From assembly GCA_947625155.1 (NCBI GenBank), contig CANQNG010000014.1:1-48843 (forward strand): DNA of 48,843 bases. Reading direction: 5' to 3'. This DNA is from an uncultured Clostridia bacterium. GTDB taxonomy: Bacteria; Bacillota; Clostridia; Oscillospirales; Ruminococcaceae. Positions 33,695-41,271 of the stretch are shown here, one piece after another. A model generated the notes under the pieces. The model searched no databases, was not told where the DNA came from, and was given only the letters and a program-made list of their open reading frames with translations. Every line of letters begins with the position of its first letter. The stretch's first letter is position 1. The translations under genes and the position numbers were made by a program.

Positions 33695-34402
33695 TTACTC
33701 CGGGCTGTTTTCCTGTTCCAGAAAAGCCGCATACAGATCAGGGCGCTTTTCCTGCGTGACACGCAGGCTCTCCGCCTGCCGCCATTTGTCAATGTTCCGG
33801 TGATGCCCGGACAGCAGCACTTCCGGAACGCCCTCCCCCTCCCAGAGTTCCGGGCGGGTATACTGCGGATATTCGAGCAGTCCGCTGAAATGGCTCTCCT
33901 CCTCAAAGGCAGAGGCATTCGGGAGTACCCCGGTACACATCCGTGCAACGGCATCCGTCAGCACCAGTGCCGGGAGTTCTCCGCCGGTCAGTACATAGTC
34001 CCCGATAGAAATTTCCTCGTCCACGATCTTGTCCAGCACACGCTGGTCTACCCCCTCATAGTGACCGCACAGCAGGAACAGCGCCGGCAGCCGGGAAAGT
34101 TCACGGGCACGCTGCTGTGTGAGCGTTTTACCCTGTGGGGAGAGATAGATCGTGTGGGGCTTTTCCGGGAGCGCAGCACAGACGGCTTCCCAGCAGCGGT
34201 ACACCGGCTCTGCCTGCATGACCATGCCCATGCCGCCCCCGAAAGGCTTGTCATCGACCCGGCGGTGCTTGTCCAGTGTGTAGTCCCGGATATTATGGCA
34301 GGTGACGGAGAGATAGCCGGCTCTGCGTGCCCGCCCGATGATGCTTTCGGAGAGGACGGCTTCACACATGTCCGGAAACAGCGTGGCGATCTCAATTTGC
34401 AT
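33695..34402 (-). CDS. trmD: tRNA (guanine(37)-N1)-methyltransferase
   Basis: 235 residues. TrmD methylates G37 next to the anticodon with S-adenosylmethionine. N-terminus [12 protein letters not shown], then [33 protein letters not shown] and [19 protein letters not shown] form the knotted SAM site. It is the last gene of the ylxM-ffh operon and overlaps rimM by 11 bases. I start at 34402; a TTG two codons upstream is in frame. The usual rplS partner is absent here. Confidence 0.95.
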   Translation of the reverse strand: MQIEIATLFPDMCEAVLSESIIGRARRAGYLSVTCHNIRDYTLDKHRRVDDKPFGGGMGMVMQAEPVYRCWEAVCAALPEKPHTIYLSPQGKTLTQQRARELSRLPALFLLCGHYEGVDQRVLDKIVDEEISIGDYVLTGGELPALVLTDAVARMCTGVLPNASAFEEESHFSGLLEYPQYTRPELWEGEGVPEVLLSGHHRNIDKWRQAESLRVTQEKRPDLYAAFLEQENSPE

Positions 34403-34916
34403 CGTCAAACAGCCCTTTCAGCGGGCGGATGGTCATTGTTCCTCCTGCCACGTCCGTTTCCAGAATGACATCCGGGATGGCAGGGGCGAGGTATTCCTTG
34501 TGCAGTGCCTCATCACGGATCACATAGACATCATTCGCACCCGTCTGAAGCACATCTTTCAGAATGCCCCAAAGCTTTCCGGTGTCGGCATCGATCACTT
34601 GCAGCCCGATCAGATCCTGAATGAAATAGCAGCCGTCCTCCAGTTCCATGTCGTTTCTGTCAGCATACAAGATCGTGTTGCGCAGGGCTTCTGCCTGTTC
34701 ACGAGTCGTGCATCCGGCAAATTGCAGAATGACCATATTCTGCTGTACACGGGCACGCTGCACCTGCACGGCATGGCTGCCGTCCTTGTCCGTGTAGAGC
34801 ATAGCAAAGGAACACAAAAACGCCGCATCGTCACACCAGGGGTATACCTTGACCTCCCCGGCAAGACCATGGACGTTTGTGATCTTTCCAATTTCCAGAA
34901 ATCGTTTCAGTCCCAT
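34392..34916 (-). CDS. rimM: Ribosome maturation factor RimM
   Basis: 174 residues. RimM helps assemble the head of the 30S subunit through S19. N-terminal domain: FLEIGKITNVHGLAGEVKVYPWCDD. C-terminal PRC-barrel: LIGLQVIDADTGKLWGILKDVLQTGANDVYVI (shown in two pieces). It is between khpA and trmD, overlaps trmD by 11 bases and lies 4 bases after the khpA stop codon. Confidence 0.94.
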   Translation of the reverse strand: MGLKRFLEIGKITNVHGLAGEVKVYPWCDDAAFLCSFAMLYTDKDGSHAVQVQRARVQQNMVILQFAGCTTREQAEALRNTILYADRNDMELEDGCYFIQDLIGLQVIDADTGKLWGILKDVLQTGANDVYVIRDEALHKEYLAPAIPDVILETDVAGGTMTIRPLKGLFDDAN

Positions 34917-34920
34917 GCCG

Positions 34921-35154
34921 TCAGCCGATCTCCACGGTCACGCTTTCCATGCCCTTGTTGACCGCACCGGCACGGATGAGGGTGCGGACGGCTTTGGCGA
35001 TCCTGCCCTGCTTGCCAATGACACGCCCCATATCTTCTTCTGCCACGTGCAGCTGGAGTACATGCGTACCCTTTTCATCGGTATCTTCCGTGATCTCAAT
35101 GGCGGACGGGTCATCGACCAGTTCTGCCACGATCGTATACAATAATTCTTTCAT
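34921..35154 (-). CDS. khpA: KH-domain RNA-binding protein KhpA
   Basis: 77 residues. KhpA pairs with KhpB in other Firmicutes and affects cell division and RNA stability. The KH GxxG loop is GRVIGKQGRIAKAVRTLIRAG near residues 46-65 (given in parts). I start at 35154 (MKELLYTIVAEL) with AGGAGG upstream; the frame is open further upstream but has no other start of note. It sits between rpsP and rimM. Confidence 0.93.
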   Translation of the reverse strand: MKELLYTIVAELVDDPSAIEITEDTDEKGTHVLQLHVAEEDMGRVIGKQGRIAKAVRTLIRAGAVNKGMESVTVEIG

Positions 35155-35235
35155 AGTATCCTCCTGTGCGGTTTTCCCGAAAGGGAAGCAGGAGAAAGCC
35201 GTGAGCATCTGCCCTTTGCTTCCTCCCGGCATTGC

Positions 35236-35478
35236 TTACAGAATGCCTTCCTTTTTCAGGATGCCCTTTACGGAATCGGTCGGCTGTGCGCCTTTACCGA
35301 TCCAGTCCTTAGCCTTATCAGCGTCCACCTTGATCACGGTCGGCTCCTTGGTCGGGTCATAATAACCGATCTCGTCAATGCATCTGCCGTCTCTCGGGGC
35401 ACGTGCATCAGCGACAACGATACGATAGAACGGGTTCTTCTTGGCACCCATTCTTCTCAGACGGATCTTGACTGCCAT
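35236..35478 (-). CDS. rpsP: 30S ribosomal protein S16
   Basis: 80 residues, full length. Start [19 protein letters not shown], then [11 protein letters not shown] and [10 protein letters not shown], the S16 signature. A perfect AGGAGGTGA lies 6 bases before the ATG at 35478; a GTG inside it is the other frame start. It is preceded by ffh and followed by khpA. Confidence 0.97.
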   Translation of the reverse strand: MAVKIRLRRMGAKKNPFYRIVVADARAPRDGRCIDEIGYYDPTKEPTVIKVDADKAKDWIGKGAQPTDSVKGILKKEGIL

Positions 35479-35531
35479 GTGTTTCACCTCCTTGTACAGG
35501 ATCCTATTACAGCGGGGGACCGCATGTAAAC

Positions 35532-36911
35532 CTACTTTTTGCCTTTCGGCATACCGGGCATGTCGTCGAAATTCATCCCGGCAAAGGAACGCTTTGCCTG
35601 CCGCATGAAAGACCTGCCCTTTTTGCCCTTGCCGCCGAGCTTCTTCATCATCTTCTGCATCTGCTCGAACTGTTTGAGCAGGCGGTTGATGTCCTCTACT
35701 TTCGTACCGCTGCCGGCAGCGATGCGCCGCTTGCGCTTCGGGTCGATGATAGAGGGCTTGGCACGTTCGGCAGGGGTCATGGAAAGGATGATCGCCTCGA
35801 GGCGGTCAAAAGCCCGGTCGTCCAGATCCTCCTCCTTCACCTTGCTGCCGCCGGGGAACATGGAGACAATATCCTTGAGCTTGCCCATTTTCCGGATCTG
35901 TCGGATCTGGTCGAGCAGATCGTTCATGTCAAAGCGGGACTCGGTGAATTTCTTGGTGAGCTTTTCGGCTTCTTTCTGGTCAATGACGTTCTCGGCACGT
36001 TCGATGAGGGTAAGCACATCGCCCATGCCCAAAATACGGGAAGCCATCCGGGACGGGTGGAATTTCTCAAAATCATCGAGCTTTTCGCCCGTACCCACGA
36101 ATTTGATGGGCTTGCCCGTGACAGCCAGCACGGAGAGCGCCGCACCGCCGCGGGTATCGGAATCGAGCTTGGACATCAGCACGCTGTTAATGCCAATGGC
36201 ATCATCGAACGACTTTGCCACATTGACGGCATCTTGCCCGGTCATGGCATCGACTACCAGCATGATCTCATGCGGTCCGGTGGCTTCCTTGATATTCTGC
36301 AGCTCCTCCATGAGAGCGGTGTCGATATGCAGCCGTCCTGCCGTATCGAGGATCACATAGTCATGCCCGTAGTCCTTGGCATAGCGGACAGCCTGCCGGG
36401 CGATGATCACGGGGTCGATCTGTCCCATTTCAAAGACCTTGACACCGGCTCTTTCGCCGACGACCTGTAACTGCTGGATCGCTGCCGGACGGTAGATATC
36501 GCAGGCAGCAAGCATGGGTCTGTGTCCGTCAGCCTTGAGCATTTTCGCAAGTTTGGCGGCGTGGGTGGTCTTACCGGAACCCTGCAAGCCACACATCATG
36601 ATGATGGTCGGCGGCTTTGAGGCAAGTGCGAGCCGTTCGTTATCGCTGCCCATGAGGGCGACCAGTTCGTCATTGACGATCTTGATGACCTGCTGTGCGG
36701 GGGTCAGGCTGGAGAGGACTTCCTCACCGACTGCCTTTTCCGTGACACGGTTCACAAAATCCTTGACGACCTTATAGCTGACATCCGCTTCGAGGAGTGC
36801 CAGACGCACTTCACGCATGGCTTCCCTGACATCATTTTCGGTCAGCTTGCCGTGTGATCGCAGCTTCTTGAATACCTGTTCCAGCTTTTCGGAAAGTCCC
36901 TCAAAAGCCAT
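35532..36911 (-). CDS. ffh: Signal recognition particle protein Ffh
   Basis: 459 residues. Ffh binds SRP RNA and signal peptides for co-translational membrane targeting. The NG domain has [15 protein letters not shown] (near residue 107), [20 protein letters not shown] and TKLD-like [16 protein letters not shown]. The C-terminal Met-rich M domain ends [18 protein letters not shown] and MPGMPKGKK. It is the second gene after ylxM, 23 bases downstream, the usual Firmicutes pair. Confidence 0.97.
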   Translation of the reverse strand: MAFEGLSEKLEQVFKKLRSHGKLTENDVREAMREVRLALLEADVSYKVVKDFVNRVTEKAVGEEVLSSLTPAQQVIKIVNDELVALMGSDNERLALASKPPTIIMMCGLQGSGKTTHAAKLAKMLKADGHRPMLAACDIYRPAAIQQLQVVGERAGVKVFEMGQIDPVIIARQAVRYAKDYGHDYVILDTAGRLHIDTALMEELQNIKEATGPHEIMLVVDAMTGQDAVNVAKSFDDAIGINSVLMSKLDSDTRGGAALSVLAVTGKPIKFVGTGEKLDDFEKFHPSRMASRILGMGDVLTLIERAENVIDQKEAEKLTKKFTESRFDMNDLLDQIRQIRKMGKLKDIVSMFPGGSKVKEEDLDDRAFDRLEAIILSMTPAERAKPSIIDPKRKRRIAAGSGTKVEDINRLLKQFEQMQKMMKKLGGKGKKGRSFMRQAKRSFAGMNFDDMPGMPKGKK

Positions 36912-36934
36912 GGCGTTCCCTCTTTTCCTGTATA

Positions 36935-37261
36935 TTAGAGCAGCTCCAGTCCCTGCTGTGCGAGCGTTCTGATCGTTTCGGTGTCCGGCTGTCCCTGTGC
37001 TGCGGCAAGAATGTCCTCGAGACAGTGCCGGAGCTTGCCGATGCGCTGTGCCATGCCGAGCTTTTCTTCCGCATGCCGGAGCATCTGTTCGGAGTGCCGC
37101 AGGCTGTCAAGCACTGCCTGACGAGAGATCTTTTGTATATCGGCGATCTCAGAAAGTGTGAGATCTTCGTTGTAATACAGCTCTGCCAGTTCCCGCTGCC
37201 TTTCGGTCAGAAGATCGCCGTAGCAGTCGAGCAGCAGCACGCATTGCAGATCCTTTGCCAT
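36935..37261 (-). CDS. ylxM: YlxM/p13-family DNA-binding protein
   Basis: 108 residues. Helix-turn-helix resembling sigma-70 region 4: MAKDLQCVLLLDCYGDLL, then LTERQRELAELYYNEDLTLSEIA and ISRQAVLDSLRHSEQML. YlxM is thought to modulate Ffh/FtsY; its details are unclear. I start at 37261, with GGAGGTG upstream on the minus strand, and it is first in the ylxM-ffh operon. Confidence 0.9.
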   Translation of the reverse strand: MAKDLQCVLLLDCYGDLLTERQRELAELYYNEDLTLSEIADIQKISRQAVLDSLRHSEQMLRHAEEKLGMAQRIGKLRHCLEDILAAAQGQPDTETIRTLAQQGLELL

Positions 37262-37307
37262 CGTCACACCTCCGTTTGTCAAGCAGATGAGCTTTCCGGA
37301 CTTATCC

Positions 37308-37336
37308 AGTATACCACATTTCCGCCGGAAAGTCAA
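37308..37336 (-). promoter_or_regulatory. Promoter of the ylxM-ffh operon
   Basis: On the minus strand TTGACT (37336-37331), 17 bases, TATACT (37313-37308), extended -10 TGG. Confidence 0.85.
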
Positions 37337-37380
37337 GCAGCTTGACAAATTTTTTTATTTTTGGCGGTTTGCACAAAAGA

Positions 37381-37722
37381 TCAGAAATTGCCGCCGTTCC
37401 AGCCCCAGTCGGGGGTCGCATGGTAGCTGACGTAGATGCGGTTTGCGGGGATGCCGAGGTTTTCGGTCAGGATACCGCTGATCTTTCCGGTCATGGCATC
37501 ATAAGCTGTCCCGGATGCACCGCCGTAGACCTGCACCTCGACCATGGCAGCCGGGGCATCTGAGCCCTGAAAGTAGAGGGCAGACTCCGGCGTGATGTTC
37601 ACCATCAGCCACTGTTCCGATTTGCCGGGAATGGTGGAAATGGCTTTCCCCAGTCCGGTCTTGACCGCCTGTTCCTTGTCCTTCGGAATGGCAGTGTTCG
37701 TTCTCACATGAATAAATGGCAT
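37381..37722 (-). CDS. MIF/tautomerase-family protein
   Basis: 113 residues, MPFIHVRTNTAI start with Pro2 available as the catalytic base after Met removal. The pattern QWLMVNITPESALYFQGSDAPAAMVEVQVYG and NLGIPANRIYV matches MIF-like/phenylpyruvate tautomerases. The substrate in bacteria is not known. AAGGAGG lies upstream of the ATG at 37722. The frame extends to 37749, but that part holds the ribosome site. It stands alone: a repeat copy lies upstream and the ylxM promoter downstream; I see no clear terminator in 37337-37380. Confidence 0.88.
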   Translation of the reverse strand: MPFIHVRTNTAIPKDKEQAVKTGLGKAISTIPGKSEQWLMVNITPESALYFQGSDAPAAMVEVQVYGGASGTAYDAMTGKISGILTENLGIPANRIYVSYHATPDWGWNGGNF

Positions 37723-37759
37723 AGTAATTTCCTCCTTATTTATATTCACTAACAGTTAA

Positions 37760-37884
37760 GCACGCCGACCTAAATTGCACCCTCAGTCGTGCAAGCCGAC
37801 CTTTGCGGCGTAGCCGCATTGGGAGGCACCACGGAGCCGGCAGCCTGCCGGCGGGAGGCACAACGGGTGCAGCGTCACGCTGCC
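37760..37884 (+). repeat. Modular structured repeat, copy F (most complete)
   Basis: In order: GCACG...CGTGC enclosing GCCGACCTAAATTG; core GCAAGCCGACCTTTGC, GGC-GTA-GCC, GCATTGGGAGGCACCACGG; CCGGCAG-C-CTGCCGG; CGGGAGGCACAACGGG; GCAGCG-TCA-CGCTGC. It ends exactly at the last base before the stop codon of the minus-strand CobW gene and is opposite to the flanking genes in orientation. The first 40 bases match copy E closely. Confidence 0.88.
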
Positions 37885-38847
37885 TTAGTAGAAAGTTGCA
37901 ACTTCCTGTTCCGGCGGTCCGGTCAGAATGACAGCACTGACTTCCAGAACAGGACCTTTGTTCTTGTAAAGCTTATGGCGCTTGACATGGACTGTTCCGG
38001 TCACACGCACCCATTGGCTGTTCTCCAGCTTTTTCGCATTGTCCCACTCTGCCACGAGCCAGCAGTACTGGATATCTTCCACACAGCAGGTCATGACGTG
38101 CCTGCCAGCGGCAAAGACATTCGCCGGGAATTTCGCATTCTGGGCGGCTGCCCCACGGAATGTGATGACCTTGCCGTCCCATTTGCCCGGTTCTTCCATG
38201 ATGTCCCGGTAGAACAGCGCAAAGTCCTCGTCCTTGATCTCGATCTCATCCGCTTGCATATCGAACGGCAGCGGGTCTTGGATATCATCATAGGCGACCT
38301 GTCCGTCTGTGGTCTCGTAGGCGATCTGTGTCCGCCGGCTGACAGCACGGACGATCTTGTGGAATTCGTTCTGATCCATGGCATTCAAGTCGAAACGGTT
38401 GAATACGACCAGTTCGCTAACGTTGATCTTGTCCACGACCAGACTGCGCATGTTGGCGTTGTACTGCAAAAACGTGTTGGAATCCACAAAGCACATTGCC
38501 TGATACACCGCCCAGTCCAGCGGGAGCTGTTCAAACAAGTCGTTGATCGTCCACATACCGTTGTATTCCAGAACGACACGGGTCGCACGGGCTTCTTTCC
38601 GGAGCGCTTCGAGCTTTTCGGGGGTGAAGTCTGCCTGTTCGGTCAGGACTTGCTGCACGACATTTTTGCTTGCCCAGCGGGACGGCTCGAATTCTTCCTC
38701 GCCCTCCTCACAGATCAGCAGCAGTGTGCGCTCCCCGTTGTTAAAGCGCTTGTCCTCTAACGTCTCCTGAATGAATTTCGTCTTGCCGCTTTCCAGAAAC
38801 CCGACAAACAGGTAGACTGGAATATCCTCGTTCGGCTGATTCGGCAT
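37885..38847 (-). CDS. CobW-type GTPase fused to a DUF1980/YcgQ-like C-terminal domain
   Basis: 320 residues. N-terminal P-loop GFLESGKT (residues 16-23) and the order LLLICEEGEEEFE, VVLEYNGMW and FNRFDLN fit a CobW GTPase; the CxCC metal motif of the usual family is missing. From about residue 220 a second domain, GKWDGKVITFRGAAA and GRHVMTCCVEDIQYCWLVAEW, resembles the C-terminal region of YcgQ/DUF1980 proteins. Those usually pair with CobW relatives in neighbouring genes; a fusion to one is unusual. A GAGGAGG ribosome site lies upstream. It follows the His-rich CobW gene by 14 bases, so both are one operon. Confidence 0.82.
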   Translation of the reverse strand: MPNQPNEDIPVYLFVGFLESGKTKFIQETLEDKRFNNGERTLLLICEEGEEEFEPSRWASKNVVQQVLTEQADFTPEKLEALRKEARATRVVLEYNGMWTINDLFEQLPLDWAVYQAMCFVDSNTFLQYNANMRSLVVDKINVSELVVFNRFDLNAMDQNEFHKIVRAVSRRTQIAYETTDGQVAYDDIQDPLPFDMQADEIEIKDEDFALFYRDIMEEPGKWDGKVITFRGAAAQNAKFPANVFAAGRHVMTCCVEDIQYCWLVAEWDNAKKLENSQWVRVTGTVHVKRHKLYKNKGPVLEVSAVILTGPPEQEVATFY

Positions 38848-38861
38848 GACAGTCCCTCCTC

Positions 38862-39938
38862 TTATTCAGCGTGGAAAAGCTTGGCAATGGCATCTTCTTT
38901 CAGCCCTGCACCGATCACGCACAGCCTGCCAATGGTAGCTGCGCTGCCGCTGCGGACATCCGGTGTACCGGGTACATAGTCATAATGGATCCATGTGCCG
39001 TCCGTGTTGGCAACAATGCCCTTTGCCCGGAGCACTGTGCCGTACAGTTCGGCGTTGTCAAGGGCTTCCAGAGCAGACCGGATCTCTTCCATGGTGTAGG
39101 GTCTTGCCGTTTCTGCGCCCCAGCTCTGGAATACTTCGTCTGCATGGTGGTGATGATGATGTTCGTGTTCGCCTTCATCGTGGTGATGATGATGTTCATG
39201 TTCCTCTTCATCGTGGTGGTGATGGTGTTCATGTTCCTCCTCATCATGGTGGTGATGATGTTCATGCTCCTCATCGTCATGGTGATGGTGATGATCGTGG
39301 GCAGCGGCTTCGGCAAGGAGCGCTTTCAGCTCGTCGTCAATGGTGTTCCGCTGTGTCATGGCTTCGGTGATCTGTGCGCCGGTGAGGGCATCCCAGTCGG
39401 TGGTGACGATGGGCGCTGCCGGGTTCTTCTCCCGGAGTGCGTGGATGACGGCATCCAGCTTCTCCTGCGCCATGCCCTGCGTATGCGACAGCACCAGACA
39501 GGAGGCATAGGTGATCTGGTTGTCAAAGAATTCACCGAAATTCTTCTGATACATTTTGCACTTCTTGGCATCGACAACGGTCGTGAAGCCGTCCAGCGTG
39601 ACATCTTCCATTTCTAGGTTTTGCACGGCACGGATGACATCGCTCAATTTGCCGACACCGGACGGCTCGATCAGGATCCTGTCCGGGTGGTACTGCTCCA
39701 GCACTTTCTTCAGGGCTGCCCCGAAATCGCCTACCAGAGAGCAGCAGATACAGCCGGAGTTCATCTCGGTGATCTCGATACCGGCATCTTTCAGGAAACC
39801 GCCGTCAATGCCGATCTGCCCAAATTCGTTCTCGATGAGGACGAGCTTTTCGTTCTGATAGGCTTCTGCGATCAGCTTCTTGATGAGGGTCGTCTTGCCT
39901 GCACCGAGGAAGCCGGAAAAAATGGTTATTTTTGTCAT
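38862..39938 (-). CDS. CobW/ZNG-type metallochaperone GTPase with His-rich segment
   Basis: 358 residues. P-loop GFLGAGKT (9-16), metal motif SGCICCS with Cys63, Cys65 and Cys66 (CxCC), Switch region EPSGVG near residue 91, and a C-terminal CobW domain from about residue 280. Residues 214-265 form a His-rich segment with five HEHHHHH-like units (31 His) split by DEEE. Such GTPases move zinc (or another metal) to client proteins. I start at 39938 (MTKITIFSG); the frame is open 26 codons further upstream. It is the first gene of the pair, with a promoter at 39988. Confidence 0.92.
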   Translation of the reverse strand: MTKITIFSGFLGAGKTTLIKKLIAEAYQNEKLVLIENEFGQIGIDGGFLKDAGIEITEMNSGCICCSLVGDFGAALKKVLEQYHPDRILIEPSGVGKLSDVIRAVQNLEMEDVTLDGFTTVVDAKKCKMYQKNFGEFFDNQITYASCLVLSHTQGMAQEKLDAVIHALREKNPAAPIVTTDWDALTGAQITEAMTQRNTIDDELKALLAEAAAHDHHHHHDDEEHEHHHHHDEEEHEHHHHHDEEEHEHHHHHDEGEHEHHHHHHADEVFQSWGAETARPYTMEEIRSALEALDNAELYGTVLRAKGIVANTDGTWIHYDYVPGTPDVRSGSAATIGRLCVIGAGLKEDAIAKLFHAE

Positions 39939-39987
39939 GGTCAACACTCTCTTTCTCGTAAAGTCCGCCCGTAGGGGTGTCATTCTT

Positions 39988-40016
39988 AGTATACCACTTT
40001 TTCCGGAATTTGACAA
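39988..40016 (-). promoter_or_regulatory. Promoter of the CobW pair
   Basis: On the minus strand TTGTCA (40016-40011), 17 bases, TATACT (39993-39988), extended -10 TGG. No Zur-like palindrome is obvious; a short inverted element ACACCCCTACGGG lies downstream. Confidence 0.8.
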
Positions 40017-40306
40017 GAGAAAATGAAAAAAATTTAGAATACAGTCTCATTTATGAACGTTTCTTAAATATTTTGTAAATTATCGGTGAAAATGCCAATT
40101 TTCTTTCCGCTTTGTTGTTATATAAATGAATACCTGCCAGCATGCATGTCGGCTGCTTTGGGATATACTGACTGTATAAAAACGTATGGTGTTTGCAAAG
40201 TCCCTATGTTTAGGGCATTTCTACATCATTCCGCCCATAACTGTCAGCCTGAAAAGCGAGGTTTTCTACACATTCTACAAAATTTGCGATTTCCATTTGT
40301 TGTGTA
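40017..40306. other. AT-rich divergent intergenic region
   Basis: Non-coding and AT-rich, between the divergent CobW pair and sugar-transferase gene. It contains CCCTA-TGTT-TAGGG (40202-40215), part of a CCTATGTTTAGGGCATT element (40203-40219) that recurs upstream of the membrane protein at 47671. I see no reading frame or RNA gene. Confidence 0.6.
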
Positions 40307-40335
40307 TTGACAAGGATCTGGGAATGGTGTATAAT
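40307..40335 (+). promoter_or_regulatory. Promoter of the sugar-transferase gene
   Basis: Consensus TTGACA (40307-40312), 17 bases, TATAAT (40330-40335). The leader to the start codon at 40448 is about 105 bases. Confidence 0.9.
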
Positions 40336-40447
40336 AAAAATGATCCAAGAAATATTACAAAAATGGCTAGATCCCTGTTTGGTCACTGGCAGAATGCAGC
40401 ATTCTGAAATAAGAGAAAGAGGAATATGTGTTAAGGGGGAAATGACA

Positions 40448-41176
40448 ATGTTGAAAACTGTGAATCTGGCATATAAAGAGAGTCTTGGTGAAAAGACAAA
40501 GCCAGTCATTACAGTAAGGGCCAATCCCGGGCTGCGGATGCGCTACCGCTTCCGGCAGCAGGAGACGGTCACGCTCCAGCCGAAGCCTGTCTATGAGGTG
40601 TTCAAGCGGGGCATGGATATTGCTTGCTCGGCTGCGGCGCTGGTGGTGCTGTCACCTCTGCTTGCGGCGGCATCTTTGTCGATCGTAGCGACCGATCTCG
40701 GCTCGCCGATCTATACGCAGACCCGTGTCGGCAAGGACGGCAAGCCGTTCCGGATCTATAAATTCCGCAGTATGTATCTGGATGCGGACGAACGGAAAGC
40801 GGCGCTGATGGAACAGAACGAAAGTCAGGGCGCTACTTTCAAGATGAAAGACGATCCGAGGATCACCAAAGTCGGCGCTTTTCTGAGAAAGACTTCCATT
40901 GATGAACTGCCGCAGCTCGTCAATATCCTCAAGGGCGATATGACGATCGTGGGACCAAGACCGTTTATTCCGGATGAACAGGACAAGCTCCCGGAGGACA
41001 GACTGCTCGTGAAGCCCGGTCTTTCCTGCTATTGGCAGATCGGCGGGGGCAATGACCTGCCTTTGGAGGAGCAGATCGCCTTGGACCGCAGGTACATAAA
41101 GGAACGTTCGATGTGGACGGACATCAAGATCATCTTCCGCACGGTCGCACATGTGCTGGGTGGAAAGAATTGCTGA
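40448..41176 (+). CDS. Undecaprenyl-phosphate sugar-phosphate transferase
   Basis: 242 residues, the bacterial sugar transferase domain of the PglC/WbaP/WecA-independent type. An N-terminal re-entrant helix (IACSAAALVVLSPLLAAASL, about residues 58-81) precedes the catalytic core: QTRVGKDGKPFRIYKFRSM (91-109), DELPQLVNILKGDM and IVGPRPFIP. The transferase attaches a sugar phosphate to the lipid carrier to start a surface polysaccharide. I start at ATG 40448 rather than 40442: AAGGGGG ends 8 bases before the former. The Wzz-like gene follows, with a hairpin in between. Confidence 0.92.
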   Translation: MLKTVNLAYKESLGEKTKPVITVRANPGLRMRYRFRQQETVTLQPKPVYEVFKRGMDIACSAAALVVLSPLLAAASLSIVATDLGSPIYTQTRVGKDGKPFRIYKFRSMYLDADERKAALMEQNESQGATFKMKDDPRITKVGAFLRKTSIDELPQLVNILKGDMTIVGPRPFIPDEQDKLPEDRLLVKPGLSCYWQIGGGNDLPLEEQIALDRRYIKERSMWTDIKIIFRTVAHVLGGKNC

Positions 41177-41185
41177 ATACATGGG

Positions 41186-41226
41186 ACCCGGGTGCTTCGC
41201 CCTTTTCGGAGAAGCCCCGTGTTTTG
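41186..41226 (+). terminator. Hairpin after the sugar-transferase gene
   Basis: CGGGTGCTTC pairs with GAAGCCCCG (a bulged T) around GCCCTTTTCGGA, then GTGTTTTGTGTTT. Termination is likely partial or real; the Wzz-like gene has no separate consensus promoter that I can see. Confidence 0.65.
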
Positions 41227-41271
41227 TGTTTATGTCAGGATAAATCTATTTAGAAAAACCGGAGGAGAAAC

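Noticed and set aside
39120-39300. Low-complexity repeat at the His-rich region as a separate element
   Set aside because: The CATGATGGTG-like repeats encode the His-rich segment of the CobW GTPase in frame; they are coding.
40017-40306. Short ORFs in the CobW-sugar transferase gap
   Set aside because: They lack a ribosome site and overlap the promoter region; the region is AT-rich with non-coding character.
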